Source: Echinicola jeungdonensis
Lineage (GTDB): Bacteria > Bacteroidota > Bacteroidia > Cytophagales > Cyclobacteriaceae
Assembly: GCF_030409905.1 (NCBI RefSeq)
Contig: NZ_JAUFQT010000001.1
Location: 2,263,501-2,327,500 of the forward strand
Direction: 5' to 3'
Length of the DNA stretch: 64,000 nucleotides
Shown piece after piece: positions 54,429 to 63,517 of the stretch. The notes below the pieces were generated by a model. It was not told the DNA's origin, did no database searches, and saw only the letters and a program-made list of their open reading frames with translations. Numbering within the stretch: the first letter of the stretch is position 1; each line of letters begins with the position of its first letter. The position numbers and the translations under genes are program-made.

Positions 54429-55766
54429 ATGAGAAAATTAGCTTTTTTGGTGTTATTGATAAGTTTTACCAGCTTATCAGGCATCGCTCAAAATGATATC
54501 GAGTTCAAGGAATTTACCTTGGACAATGGTCTGCATGTTATCATGCACCAGGATAACAGTACACCCATTGTGGTGACTTCCGTATTGTATCATGTGGGTT
54601 CAAAAAATGAGCAACCAGATAGGACAGGCTTTGCCCATTTTTTCGAGCATTTGCTGTTTGAGGGTTCCGAAAATATTCCCCGGGGGGAATACATGAAGAA
54701 AATCCAATCCGAGGGAGGGACTTTGAATGCCTACACATCAAATGACATCACCTATTACTATGAAACCTTACCTTCCAATAAATTGGAACTGGCATTGTAT
54801 ATGGAAAGTGAGCGGATGCTTCATGCTAAAATCGATCAGATAGGAGTAGATACTCAGCGGGAGGTGGTCAAAGAGGAAAAACGGCAGCGTTATGATAATC
54901 AACCCTACGGGACCATTTTGCCCGAGACCCTGGAAAGGGCCTATTCCAAACACCCTTACCAATGGGCTCCCATTGGCTCTTTGGAACATTTGAATGCAGC
55001 AACTTTGGATGAATTTATGAATTTCTATAATGAGTTTTATGTTCCCAATAATGCTACCCTGACCATTGCCGGGGATATTGACTATAAGCAAACAGAAGTA
55101 TGGGTGAAGAAATATTTTTCGGAAATCCCTAGGGGTGATGGGAGCATCTATAGACCGGATGTAGAAGAACCCAAAAAAGAGGAAGAAATTCGGGATATTA
55201 TCTATGACAATATCCAAATTCCTGCTGTAATCCAGGCTTATAATTTACCTCCAAAAGATCATCCGGATTCCTACGCCATGGACATGTTGTCCACCTATTT
55301 GACAGGAGGGGAATCTTCCTTGATGACCAAAGAGCTGGTGGACAAACAACAGAAAGCCTTGGCCGTAGCAGCCATTCCTTTGGATTTAGAAGATGGTGGT
55401 ATTTTTATCATGTATGGCATCACCAACCGTGGTGTGGAAGCAGATTCCCTTGAATCCGAAATTGATATATTGATCAAGAAGGTGCAGGAGGAAGGGATTT
55501 CGGACAGAGATTTCCAGAAGTTGCAAAACATCATTGAAAACGATGTGGTCAACAACAATTCTTCCATGGCCGGCATTGCCCAAAATCTTTCACAAGCCCA
55601 TGTTTTCTATGGGGGAGCAGGGCATATCAATAAAACACTTGAAAAATACAGGGAAGTCAAGCAGAGTGACATCCAAAGAGTGGCCAATAAGTATTTGACC
55701 CTTGATGGCAGGGTAGTATTGCATTACCTTCCAAAATCTGCACAGGCTACTCCAGAAAAAGAATAA
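54429..55766 (+). CDS. M16-family zinc metallopeptidase (active subunit)
   Basis: A 445-residue secreted peptidase. The signal peptide ends SLSGIAQ, residue 21. The inverted zinc motif HxxEH is present at H70-F-F-E73-H74 (FAHFFEHLLFEGS), with a third ligand glutamate near 149-150 (VVKEEKRQRYDNQPYG). The second M16 domain follows. M16 peptidases of this type work as periplasmic proteases, usually paired with an inactive partner. The next gene, 27 bases downstream, encodes a second M16 protein without HxxEH, so the two probably form a heterodimer. Confidence 0.92.
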   Translation: MRKLAFLVLLISFTSLSGIAQNDIEFKEFTLDNGLHVIMHQDNSTPIVVTSVLYHVGSKNEQPDRTGFAHFFEHLLFEGSENIPRGEYMKKIQSEGGTLNAYTSNDITYYYETLPSNKLELALYMESERMLHAKIDQIGVDTQREVVKEEKRQRYDNQPYGTILPETLERAYSKHPYQWAPIGSLEHLNAATLDEFMNFYNEFYVPNNATLTIAGDIDYKQTEVWVKKYFSEIPRGDGSIYRPDVEEPKKEEEIRDIIYDNIQIPAVIQAYNLPPKDHPDSYAMDMLSTYLTGGESSLMTKELVDKQQKALAVAAIPLDLEDGGIFIMYGITNRGVEADSLESEIDILIKKVQEEGISDRDFQKLQNIIENDVVNNNSSMAGIAQNLSQAHVFYGGAGHINKTLEKYREVKQSDIQRVANKYLTLDGRVVLHYLPKSAQATPEKE

Positions 55767-55793
55767 AATTTTTATCCAAACTCGAAATCAGCT

Positions 55794-57842
55794 ATGAAAA
55801 AATATATCATTTGTCTACTTCTTTTATTGGCAGCAAGTTCACTGACTTTTGCTCAGGTGGATAGAAGTTCTTATCCGGAACCTGGACCTCCCCCCAAAAT
55901 TGAATTGGAAGATCCTGATTCCTTTGTTTTGGATAATGGGTTAAAAGTATTTGTGGTGGAAGACCATAAATTGCCCAGGGTAACTTTTTCCCTTGTCATT
56001 GAACGAGACCCATTGATGGAAAATGAAAAGACAGGTATGACCGGTTTCGTTGGGAATATGCTTACCGCGGGAACCACCAATAGAACCAAAGATCAATTGG
56101 ATGAGGAGGTGGATTTTATCGGGGCTACTTTGAATGCCGGTTCCACTTCCATTTATGCTTCATCTTTGAAAAAACATCAGGATAAAATTTTGGAACTGAT
56201 GGCCGATGTCCTTTATAATCCTGCTTTCCCGCAGGAAGAGTTGGATAAGCTGAAAAAACAAGCCATTACAAGTTTAGAGGCTTCAAAAGACGATCCAGAT
56301 GCCATTTCGAGTAGATTAACCTCGGCTTTGGTTTTCGGAAGAAACCACCCTTACGGGGAACTTAGGACAGAAGAAACCATCAATAATATTTCGGTGGAGG
56401 ATATCCAAAATTATTACAATACTTATTTTAAGCCAAATGTGGCCTATCTAGCCATAGTTGGAGATATTGATAAAAAAGAGGCCAAAAAAGTGGTGAAAGC
56501 CCATTTCTCAAAATGGGAAAAAGGGGATGTTCCTTCCTTCGAATATGAAAAACCTTCTTTGCCTGAAAAAAACAAGGTTGCCCTGGTAGATCGTTCAGCC
56601 TCTGTCCAGTCAGTGATTGACCTTACATATCCTATAGAAATGAGACTGGACAATGAAGATTACTTGTCCACGCGAGTGCTTAATTATATTTTGGGTGGAG
56701 GTGCTTCTTCCCGCTTGTTTATGAATCTAAGGGAAGATAAGGGGTATACTTATGGGGCTTACTCATCTATTGGCTCTGATAAATTGATCGCCAGTTTTTC
56801 AGCAGGGGCTTCGGTTAGAACAGCAGTTACTGATTCGGCCCTGGTAGAATTAATATATGAAATTAATAATATTGTTGAGGAAGGAGTAACAGAAGAAGAG
56901 TTGGAATCAGCAAAGGCTAATCTTAGCGGAAGATTTGGAAGGTCACTGGAAAGCCCATCTACCCTGGCGACCTTTGCGATCAATAAAGAAAGGTACAATT
57001 TGCCAGATGACTTTTATACCACCTATTTACAAAGGTTGGGAGCATTGACGGTGGAAGATATTAATGAAGCTGCCGAAAAATACATCAAACCTGAACATAT
57101 GTATATTACGGTGGTCGGAAATGGTAGTGAGATCAAGGAAAAACTTGCTCAGTTTGGGGAGGTGAAATTGTATGATATTCAAGGGAATCCTGCCAAGGCT
57201 ACCCCTGAGCTTGATCCTGATATGACTGCTTCAATGGTTTTGCATGAATATATTGAAGCATTGGGGGGGAAAGAAGCAGTGGAAGGCTTGAAGTCCGCAA
57301 AAGTGGTAATGAAATCTGAAATTCAGGGCCAAGAATTGACAATGACAATGTTATATGATGAACCCGCAATGCGATTCAATCAAAAGGTTTCCATGATGGG
57401 TAATGTCGTTTCCAATACTACTTTAGAGGATGGAAAAGGGTTTGTCAACGCCATGGGTCAGTCCAAGGAATTAACAGATGAACAATATGAAGAAGCCAAA
57501 ATGAATATGTTCATTGTTCCGGAAATTCATTATGAAGAATTAGGTTACACCATGGAATTGGATGGGATTAACCAGGTGGATGGAGAAAATGCCTACAAAG
57601 TAATTGTTTCAACCCCCACTGGTGCTAAAACTGTCAATTATTACAGTGTAGATACTGGTTTGAAAATCAAATCGGAGAATGAAAAAAGTGGAATAATAAC
57701 CTATAAAAAATATGAGGATCATGAGGGGGTGAAATATCCTGTTGAAACCATCGTTAAAAGTCCAATGATCCCCATGCCACTAAATAATAAAGTCGATGCC
57801 CTAGTTTTTAATCCCAGTTTTGAAGATGCAGATTTTGAATAA
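55794..57842 (+). CDS. M16-family peptidase-like protein (inactive type) with extra C-terminal domain
   Basis: A 682-residue secreted protein with signal peptide ending SSLTFAQ, residue 21. Two M16-like domains cover about 30-460. At the place of HxxEH it reads TGMTGFVGNMLTAGT, so the zinc site is missing and a structural or substrate-guiding role beside the upstream peptidase is likely. The R/Y motif typical of M16 second subunits is seen in GGGASSRLFMNLREDKGYTY. Residues after about 475 form an additional LolA-like beta domain (EYIEALGGKEAVEGLKSAKV) that resembles the entire next protein. The following gene starts a few bases after the stop codon. Confidence 0.9.
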   Translation: MKKYIICLLLLLAASSLTFAQVDRSSYPEPGPPPKIELEDPDSFVLDNGLKVFVVEDHKLPRVTFSLVIERDPLMENEKTGMTGFVGNMLTAGTTNRTKDQLDEEVDFIGATLNAGSTSIYASSLKKHQDKILELMADVLYNPAFPQEELDKLKKQAITSLEASKDDPDAISSRLTSALVFGRNHPYGELRTEETINNISVEDIQNYYNTYFKPNVAYLAIVGDIDKKEAKKVVKAHFSKWEKGDVPSFEYEKPSLPEKNKVALVDRSASVQSVIDLTYPIEMRLDNEDYLSTRVLNYILGGGASSRLFMNLREDKGYTYGAYSSIGSDKLIASFSAGASVRTAVTDSALVELIYEINNIVEEGVTEEELESAKANLSGRFGRSLESPSTLATFAINKERYNLPDDFYTTYLQRLGALTVEDINEAAEKYIKPEHMYITVVGNGSEIKEKLAQFGEVKLYDIQGNPAKATPELDPDMTASMVLHEYIEALGGKEAVEGLKSAKVVMKSEIQGQELTMTMLYDEPAMRFNQKVSMMGNVVSNTTLEDGKGFVNAMGQSKELTDEQYEEAKMNMFIVPEIHYEELGYTMELDGINQVDGENAYKVIVSTPTGAKTVNYYSVDTGLKIKSENEKSGIITYKKYEDHEGVKYPVETIVKSPMIPMPLNNKVDALVFNPSFEDADFE

Positions 57843-57849
57843 AATGGTA

Positions 57850-58575
57850 ATGAAAAAAACAGTTTTAGCCTTTTGGGTCCTTTCACTTATTTTGCTCAAC
57901 CCTGGGGAAAGTAGGGGAGCTTCTATTGAAAACCCTGTAATAAGTACAGAGGAAAATTCAGTTGAGGAAGTCATTTCAAATTACCTGGAGGCAATAGGAG
58001 GCAAACAGAAATTGATGGAGGTAAGAAATTTGGAAACTGTGACTGTTGCCGAATTCCAGGGAATGAGCTTAGAAATCCATGGGGTGAGCGACCGTGAAAA
58101 CCAACGCCTATTGAATGAAACCAAGATGAATGGGAATTTGGTGGCAAAAACGGTGTTTAAAGACAACAAGGGCACTATAGTGGCTATGGGGCAAGAAAAA
58201 GAGCTGGAATCTGATCAGTTGAAAGCTTTACTGTCCCAAACCTATATTTTTCCTGAGCTGCATCTGGAAGATTTAGAGCTAACCGCTACTTATGAAGGTG
58301 AGGAGTCGGTGAATGGTGAAAAAGCCCATAAATTAAAGTTAAAAGCTTCCAATGGGGTTGAAAGTACAGAGTACTATAGTGTAGAAAGTGGGCTAAAACT
58401 AAAAACTGCCTCCGGAATGACCGGGGAGATCGTTTATGGGGATTATCAGGAGGTGGAAGGTATTTTGATGCCGATGAAAATGACCATTTCAAGTCCAAAT
58501 ATGCCCATGTCCCTGGAGGGGAATGTGAAATCCATCAAGTTTAACCAAAACCTGGATGATGCAATTTTTGAATAA
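57850..58575 (+). CDS. LolA-like secreted protein, paralogue of the C-terminal domain of the preceding M16 protein
   Basis: A 241-residue protein from the ATG at 57850 (MKKTVLAFWVLSLILL), which gives a clean signal peptide; the frame is open upstream to an ATG at 57820 inside the previous gene, which I consider less likely. The mature part is a single beta-rich domain like outer-membrane lipoprotein-sorting proteins. It shares with the previous protein the opening YLEAIGGKQKL, the mid motif YTFPEL-like region, EYYSVESGLKLK and the ending DDAIFE. No catalytic residues are seen. It may bind a lipid or peptide next to the M16 pair. A bidirectional terminator follows. Confidence 0.8.
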   Translation: MKKTVLAFWVLSLILLNPGESRGASIENPVISTEENSVEEVISNYLEAIGGKQKLMEVRNLETVTVAEFQGMSLEIHGVSDRENQRLLNETKMNGNLVAKTVFKDNKGTIVAMGQEKELESDQLKALLSQTYIFPELHLEDLELTATYEGEESVNGEKAHKLKLKASNGVESTEYYSVESGLKLKTASGMTGEIVYGDYQEVEGILMPMKMTISSPNMPMSLEGNVKSIKFNQNLDDAIFE

Positions 58576-58598
58576 TACTTGATTTGTTAATTGAAAAT

Positions 58599-58630
58599 AA
58601 AAAAAGCCCCTCAAAAATGGGGCTTTTTTT
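58599..58630. terminator. Bidirectional Rho-independent terminator
   Basis: A perfect 12-base stem, AAAAAAAGCCCC and GGGGCTTTTTTT, with an 8-base loop. Having A on one side and T on the other, it can stop transcripts from the LolA-like gene (plus) and the DoxX gene (minus). Confidence 0.9.
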
Positions 58631-58633
58631 ATT

Positions 58634-59077
58634 TTACCAATAAGGATGATTTTTCATCCAGTAATCCAGAGAAAACTTCCCTGAACCATATATAAGGAAT
58701 ACAATAAGAAGCACAAGTACAATCAGGGAAATTTCAAATTCCATGTTGTTGGCAACAGATAGGAATCCCTGGTCAATATTTACAAAGAATACCGCTCCTA
58801 TTAGTATGGGGATTTGAAATACAATTGAGAAGCGGGTAAGTAAACCTAATGCAATAAAAAATCCTCCTACTAAATGCGCAAAAGCCACATAATGAGCCAA
58901 TGCCAAGTTGAAGAACTGCAGGTCAATATTTGCCATCATTTCCATCAAAGGTTGGGTATTGGAAATGAACATAATGCCTTTATACAAGATGAAAAGTCCA
59001 AGGGCTACCCGGATAAAATCAATCCATCGAGGGTGGTGGGTATCTGCCCATGACTCAATTTTTGAAATAGTGTTCAT
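58634..59077 (-). CDS. DoxX-family inner-membrane protein
   Basis: A 147-residue protein with four hydrophobic helices. Family features include WIDFIRVALGLFILYKGIMF at the start and HYVAFAHLVGGFFIALGLLT in the middle. DoxX proteins are small membrane proteins of unclear role, some linked to respiration or thiosulfate oxidation. The gene stands alone on the minus strand, convergent with the LolA-like gene across a shared terminator. No functional partner is visible. Confidence 0.85.
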   Translation of the reverse strand: MNTISKIESWADTHHPRWIDFIRVALGLFILYKGIMFISNTQPLMEMMANIDLQFFNLALAHYVAFAHLVGGFFIALGLLTRFSIVFQIPILIGAVFFVNIDQGFLSVANNMEFEISLIVLVLLIVFLIYGSGKFSLDYWMKNHPYW

Positions 59078-59249
59078 GGTATTTTGGGTGTTTGGTTTCT
59101 ATTAATATACGAAATATTAATTTTTTTGTATGGGGAATGGGAGATAAAAAATGGGTTTAAGGGGCTGAAAATAAGATTGATCTGTGATAAATATCCCCTG
59201 AGAATTAAACAGGAATTAAGAGTGGGAAAAGGAAAAGGCCCTTTCTGAT

Positions 59250-60926
59250 TTAAGGTGCCTTTCCAAGCCATTTTTTTCTTTTGGAAATACTCTTTCCTTT
59301 TTTCAATTGAATAGTAGGATAAAATGCTCTTTCCCCTGTTTCCAGTTGAAGATTCAATATCCTTCCAAACCGGTCAATTTCCAAATTCAAGGTAGTAGGA
59401 GAAGGTTGAGGCGACTCCGGATAGGGGATAGAGTTGATACTCAGAATTTTGTCTCCCAACATTACCCTATGATATGCGGGGCTTTGGGGGTGAATTTTAA
59501 TGATGGTTCCATCTTCTTTGACCTTAATGCCCCAATATTTCAACCAGGGATCGGGTTGCTCCGTTACCTCCCAGTTGATATTGATACTTTCCAACTGCTC
59601 CTGAAGTAAGGGTTGGATGTCTTTTTTTCCGTATATAAATTCTTCGAAAAAGTGGGAAATTAAGGCATGATTTTGACTGCAGCTTTGGCATATTTTTTCA
59701 AAATCAGTCAAACTGTAACCTTTGAATGGTTTTCCGAATTTTTCCCACATCTTTTTCATGACCTCATGCAGTGAGCTTTCTTGCTCTAAAAGTATCAGAT
59801 CAAGGCAAATAGCAATTAATGCCCCCTTATTGTAAATACTTACTTTTTTGTCAGGGATACCCAGTTTATAACCATCTAACCATAAATCCCAACTGGATTC
59901 TGTAATGGATTGGTTTTGCCAGCCAAAACTTTCAAATTCCCGCTTGATCTGTTTCTCTAAAATTTTCAGGTAATCCTCCAGTTCAAAATAACCGGATTGC
60001 AATAAAAATATGTCCCCCATATAAGTGGTTACTCCTTCCGCGACAACTCCCGTATCGATATAGGCTTCTTTAGAAAAATCATAAGGCAGAAGTTCTTTGG
60101 GGCGTATTTGGCAAACATTCCAGCTGTGGTACAGCTCATGGCAGCTTACCCCAATAAATTCGTCCAAACTTGATTTTTCTTTCAAAGCTTCAGCAGGGCC
60201 AAAAGTGATTACAGTAGATGTTTGGTGCTCCACACCGTGGTAATGTTTGTAGGGGAGGAGTTGGTAAAGAAAATGGTATTCCTTAACCGGAAACTCACCA
60301 AAAGCTTCAATTTGTTTTTCTGTATAAGATTTGAAGTGGGCAAGGACATCTTCAACATTAAAATGAATTTCTCCCTGGAACCATAAATTAAATTTAGTGC
60401 CATTTACTTCATAAGTAAAGTGCTGTAAATCATGAGAAGCAATTAAAGGGCAATCTACCAGGTGTTGAAAATCATTTGCATGAAAATGGCTTTCCCCTAA
60501 CCTGGGCAATGCAGTGGCAATTTTATAATTCTCTGGGAAATCTAACATTATTTCAACAGTTTCCTGTTCTCTTCCTTTAAGTTCAAAAGCGAAATTGATG
60601 AAATTCAGGTACAACTGTTGGTCATCCGACCAGCTTCCCCCAGCATCCATTTGGGAAGCATGGAATTGGTAATTAACAGTAAATTGTCCCTCAAAGAGGG
60701 CTTCAAATTGCCATTGGTCCTTATTTACTTTATTGAATGGAATAGCGTGGTTCCCGAATTTTACAGCAAGCCCTTTGATTTTTTGGGCATAATTTGTGAT
60801 TTCATACCTTCCGGGCCTCCAGCAGGGGAGTTGTAAAATGACCTTTTCACCTAATGAACAATTGAATTTTAGGCTTATATGAATGAATTGGCTGACGGGG
60901 TTATTTCGGTAGATGAGATATTCCAT
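59250..60926 (-). CDS. M61-family metallopeptidase with PDZ domain
   Basis: A 558-residue peptidase of the glycyl aminopeptidase (M61) family. The zinc motif HExxH is H263-E264-L-Y-H267 (VSCHELYHSWN), with the third ligand E297 in VAEGVTTYMGD. An N-terminal beta domain with PCWRPGRYEITNYAQKI precedes it, and a C-terminal PDZ-like region (WGIKVKEDGTIIKI, VMLGDKILSINSIPYP) follows. No signal peptide is seen, so it is probably cytoplasmic. The gene is divergent from rpmH; a good -7 element (TACTTTTG) lies 25 bases upstream of its ATG on the minus strand. Confidence 0.9.
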   Translation of the reverse strand: MEYLIYRNNPVSQFIHISLKFNCSLGEKVILQLPCWRPGRYEITNYAQKIKGLAVKFGNHAIPFNKVNKDQWQFEALFEGQFTVNYQFHASQMDAGGSWSDDQQLYLNFINFAFELKGREQETVEIMLDFPENYKIATALPRLGESHFHANDFQHLVDCPLIASHDLQHFTYEVNGTKFNLWFQGEIHFNVEDVLAHFKSYTEKQIEAFGEFPVKEYHFLYQLLPYKHYHGVEHQTSTVITFGPAEALKEKSSLDEFIGVSCHELYHSWNVCQIRPKELLPYDFSKEAYIDTGVVAEGVTTYMGDIFLLQSGYFELEDYLKILEKQIKREFESFGWQNQSITESSWDLWLDGYKLGIPDKKVSIYNKGALIAICLDLILLEQESSLHEVMKKMWEKFGKPFKGYSLTDFEKICQSCSQNHALISHFFEEFIYGKKDIQPLLQEQLESININWEVTEQPDPWLKYWGIKVKEDGTIIKIHPQSPAYHRVMLGDKILSINSIPYPESPQPSPTTLNLEIDRFGRILNLQLETGERAFYPTIQLKKGKSISKRKKWLGKAP

Positions 60927-60950
60927 TTATATTTGTTCTTTGGCTTTAAA

Positions 60951-60958
60951 CAAAAGTA
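60951..60958 (-). promoter_or_regulatory. Minus-strand -7 promoter element for the M61 peptidase
   Basis: Read on the minus strand, TACTTTTG fits the Bacteroidota TAnnTTTG consensus. It lies 25 bases before the ATG at 60926, giving a leader of about 20 bases. No exact TTG is found at the ideal upstream distance. Confidence 0.55.
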
Positions 60959-60968
60959 ATCCACTGGT

Positions 60969-60998
60969 TTGTAAATATAAAAAACCTAGCTATCTTTG
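60969..60998 (+). promoter_or_regulatory. Bacteroidota-type promoter for rpmH-rnpA
   Basis: TTG at 60969-60971 and TATCTTTG at 60991-60998, spaced by 19 bases, match the -33 (TTG) and -7 (TAnnTTTG) consensus. It is the best promoter in the window. Transcription would begin about 61004 and leave a leader of roughly 135 bases before rpmH. Confidence 0.75.
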
Positions 60999-61020
60999 CA
61001 TTCCTTTTCGGTGGTACCGA

Positions 61021-61125
61021 ATGGGGATATATAGGAAAATAATAAAATTAAAACATAAATCAGTGGAAGAAAGCCAAAAGGTGTCAGCCAAGCAAAGGGC
61101 TGAGGTATTCAAATCCACTGAATGA
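61021..61125 (+). CDS. Possible small basic protein or leader ORF upstream of rpmH
   Basis: An open frame of 34 codons, starting about 16 bases after the predicted transcription start and ending 13 bases before rpmH. It opens MGIYRKIIKLKHKSVEES, basic at the start and more acidic toward the end. It matches no family I know. Its place in the leader of a ribosomal-protein operon suggests a leader peptide or small conserved protein, but chance cannot be excluded. No Shine-Dalgarno is visible, which is normal here. Confidence 0.35.
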   Translation: MGIYRKIIKLKHKSVEESQKVSAKQRAEVFKSTE

Positions 61126-61138
61126 AAACTAAACGATC

Positions 61139-61297
61139 ATGAAAAGAACATTCCAACCTTCACGCAGAAAAAGAAGAAATAAGCACGGATTTAGGGAAAG
61201 AATGGCTACCCCTAATGGAAGAAGGGTGTTGAAGTCAAGAAGATCTAAAGGTAGACACAAGCTTTCTGTTTCTTCAGAAAAGACATTGAAGAAGTAA
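61139..61297 (+). CDS. rpmH: 50S ribosomal protein L34
   Basis: A 52-residue, strongly basic protein opening [20 protein letters not shown], continuing [20 protein letters not shown] and ending [11 protein letters not shown], the complete L34 pattern. It is a structural protein of the large ribosomal subunit. It is followed by rnpA, the usual order in bacteria. The promoter at 60969-60998 should drive both. The start is fixed by the family. Confidence 0.97.
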   Translation: MKRTFQPSRRKRRNKHGFRERMATPNGRRVLKSRRSKGRHKLSVSSEKTLKK

Positions 61298-61339
61298 TCT
61301 TTTGCGAAATGCAAATCATTGTTTAGATGCCTAAATGAT

Positions 61340-61702
61340 ATGGATCAAAGGCTTCCCAAGAATGAGAGATTACATTCTAAAAAGTTAATAAAGGAACTTT
61401 TTGATAAAGGTTCCTCTTTTTTTTTATACCCCTTTAAGGTGTTTTACCTGCCCGTGGATGAAGCCGCCAATCATCAGGTACTTTTTTCGGTTTCCAAAAG
61501 GAAAATAAAGAAAGCAGTTCATCGTAATTATGTCAAAAGGAGAGTCAAAGAGGCTTACCGTTTGAACAAATCTTTGATATTGGATGTTTCCTCAAAGAAT
61601 AAAATAATAGCTTTAGTTTATATTGCTCCCGAGGTGAGGGATTTCCACTTCATTCAAAATAAAGTGCGGAAAATACTTAAGCGATTGGGGGCAGAATCAT
61701 AA
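61340..61702 (+). CDS. rnpA: Ribonuclease P protein component
   Basis: A 120-residue basic protein starting at the ATG at 61340 (MDQRLPKNERLHSKKLIKEL). A TTG at 61319 would add seven residues and is less likely. The RNase P signature is VHRNYVKRRVKEAYRLNK, preceded by VLFSVSKRKIKKA. The protein binds the RNase P RNA and helps trim the 5' end of precursor tRNA. It lies 42 bases after rpmH. The S41 protease gene begins 7 bases after its stop codon. Confidence 0.95.
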   Translation: MDQRLPKNERLHSKKLIKELFDKGSSFFLYPFKVFYLPVDEAANHQVLFSVSKRKIKKAVHRNYVKRRVKEAYRLNKSLILDVSSKNKIIALVYIAPEVRDFHFIQNKVRKILKRLGAES

Positions 61703-61709
61703 TATATCT

Positions 61710-63380
61710 ATGAGTAAGATTAGGCATCAAAGTAAGTATATTGGATTATTTGTGGCTATCCTTCTTACGGGTGGGCTGCTTTTTTCATTTACCGGCAAGA
61801 ATGACAAACTATTTGCCATTGCCAAAAACCTGGACATTTTTGCAACTTTGATCCGGGAGCTGGATACCTATTATGTAGATGAAATAGATCCTGACCATTT
61901 GGTGACAGTGGGTATAAATGCCATGCTGGATGAATTGGATCCTTATACGGATTATATTCCTGAGGAAGAATCCGATGATTTTCGGACCATGACTACCGGA
62001 GAGTATGCAGGTATTGGGGCTCTGATAGGTAACAGGGTTGGGAAGAATATGATATTGATGCCATATAAAGATTTTCCTGCTCAAAAATCCGGATTGAGAA
62101 TAGGGGATGAACTTTTATTGGTGGATTCAGTCCTGGTAGTGGAAAAGACCACTCCGGAAATTTCAAAAATGCTAAAAGGGCCGGCTAATACAGGGGTAAA
62201 TGTAACTGTAAAGCGTGGCCCAGACACATTATCTTATAATATCACCCGTAAAAAAATTGTAATTAATAATGTCCCTTATTACGGCATGGTCAATGAGGAT
62301 ATTGGTTATATAAAGCTTACAGATTTTACCACTAATGCAGGAGATGATGTCAGAAAGGCCCTGGTGGAGCTCAAATCCAAGGGTGCTGAAAAATTGATTT
62401 TGGATGTCAGGGATAATCCTGGCGGGATATTGAAAGAGGCAGTTGACATTGTAAGTTTGTTTGTTCCCCGGGGTAGAGAAGTTGTGAGTACCAAAGGAAA
62501 AATGGAAAGTGTTAATTCCTATTATAAAACCAGCAGGTCACCAGTAGATAAACGAATGCCGCTCGCTGTTCTTGTAAATGAGAGGTCCGCTTCTGCTTCA
62601 GAAATTGTGGCAGGGGCCCTTCAAGATTATGACCGGGCTGTGTTGGTTGGCCGAAAGACCTATGGGAAAGGATTGGTGCAAAGTACAATCCCGCTTTCGT
62701 ACAATACCCAGGTCAAAGTAACCACCGCAAAATATTACATTCCAAGTGGACGATGTATCCAGGAGATCGACTATAGTCATAAAGATATCAATGGAAATGG
62801 AATTAGTGTCGCAGATTCATTGAGAAAACCGTTTAAAACGAAAAGCGGAAGAACAGTTTGGGATGGCGCTGGAATAGAACCTGATATTGAAGTGGAGGGC
62901 AAAAGTTATGCGCCCATCACCTATAGTTTGGTGGCCAGGAGTTTGGTTTTTGAATTTGTGAATGAATACTTTATTGAAAATGATTCCATTTCAGCTCCTC
63001 GGGAGTTTGAGGTAACTGAAGAGCTTTACAATGAATTTGTGACTTGGTTAGTGGATAAAGAATACGATTATACCACCAGGGTTGAAAAAACAATTGAGGA
63101 CCTGGAGAAATTTGCCAAGGAAGAAAAATATTTTGGTGAAATAAAAGCTGAAATAGATTCCCTCAAAAAAAGTGTCCATCATAACAAAGAACAAGACCTG
63201 GTTACCTTCAAGGACGAAATAAAAGAGGCCCTGGAAGATGAAATTATTTCAAGGTATTACTATGAAGGGGGTGTTGTGGAAGCATCTTTAGATAAGGATG
63301 AGGAAATTGCCCGGGCATTAGCTGTTTTGGAGCAAGAAAATAAATATACAGCCTTACTGGAGCCAAAAGGGGAAAAATAA
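61710..63380 (+). CDS. S41-family C-terminal processing protease with PDZ domain
   Basis: A 556-residue periplasmic protease. A single N-terminal hydrophobic segment at about 9-28 (YIGLFVAILLTGGLLFSF) is a signal or membrane anchor. The PDZ domain covers about 95-170 (GIGALIGNRVGKNM, FPAQKSGLRIGDELLLVDS). The S41 catalytic region contains the serine in NERSASASEIVAGAL (about 293-297) and lysine K320 in GRKTYGKGLVQ. A long charged C-terminal helix region follows. CtpA-type proteases cut proteins at their C-termini. Its place after rnpA is common in Bacteroidota. Confidence 0.93.
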   Translation: MSKIRHQSKYIGLFVAILLTGGLLFSFTGKNDKLFAIAKNLDIFATLIRELDTYYVDEIDPDHLVTVGINAMLDELDPYTDYIPEEESDDFRTMTTGEYAGIGALIGNRVGKNMILMPYKDFPAQKSGLRIGDELLLVDSVLVVEKTTPEISKMLKGPANTGVNVTVKRGPDTLSYNITRKKIVINNVPYYGMVNEDIGYIKLTDFTTNAGDDVRKALVELKSKGAEKLILDVRDNPGGILKEAVDIVSLFVPRGREVVSTKGKMESVNSYYKTSRSPVDKRMPLAVLVNERSASASEIVAGALQDYDRAVLVGRKTYGKGLVQSTIPLSYNTQVKVTTAKYYIPSGRCIQEIDYSHKDINGNGISVADSLRKPFKTKSGRTVWDGAGIEPDIEVEGKSYAPITYSLVARSLVFEFVNEYFIENDSISAPREFEVTEELYNEFVTWLVDKEYDYTTRVEKTIEDLEKFAKEEKYFGEIKAEIDSLKKSVHHNKEQDLVTFKDEIKEALEDEIISRYYYEGGVVEASLDKDEEIARALAVLEQENKYTALLEPKGEK

Positions 63381-63517
63381 TGGCTTCAATTAAACTATAT
63401 CTACTCTGTGAAATTAGGTATAGCATTTTAAATCAATAGTATTTAAAAAAAGATAAGCCCTGGACTTGGGCGTAGCCTGGAAATAATGAGTTTATGGGCT
63501 AAAAAAAGGAATAAAAA

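Noticed and set aside
60913..61020. Extension of the rpmH-leader ORF upstream to an ATG at 60913
   Set aside because: The extended frame would begin upstream of and cross the predicted rpmH promoter, so its first part would not be on that transcript; only the part from 61021 is plausible.
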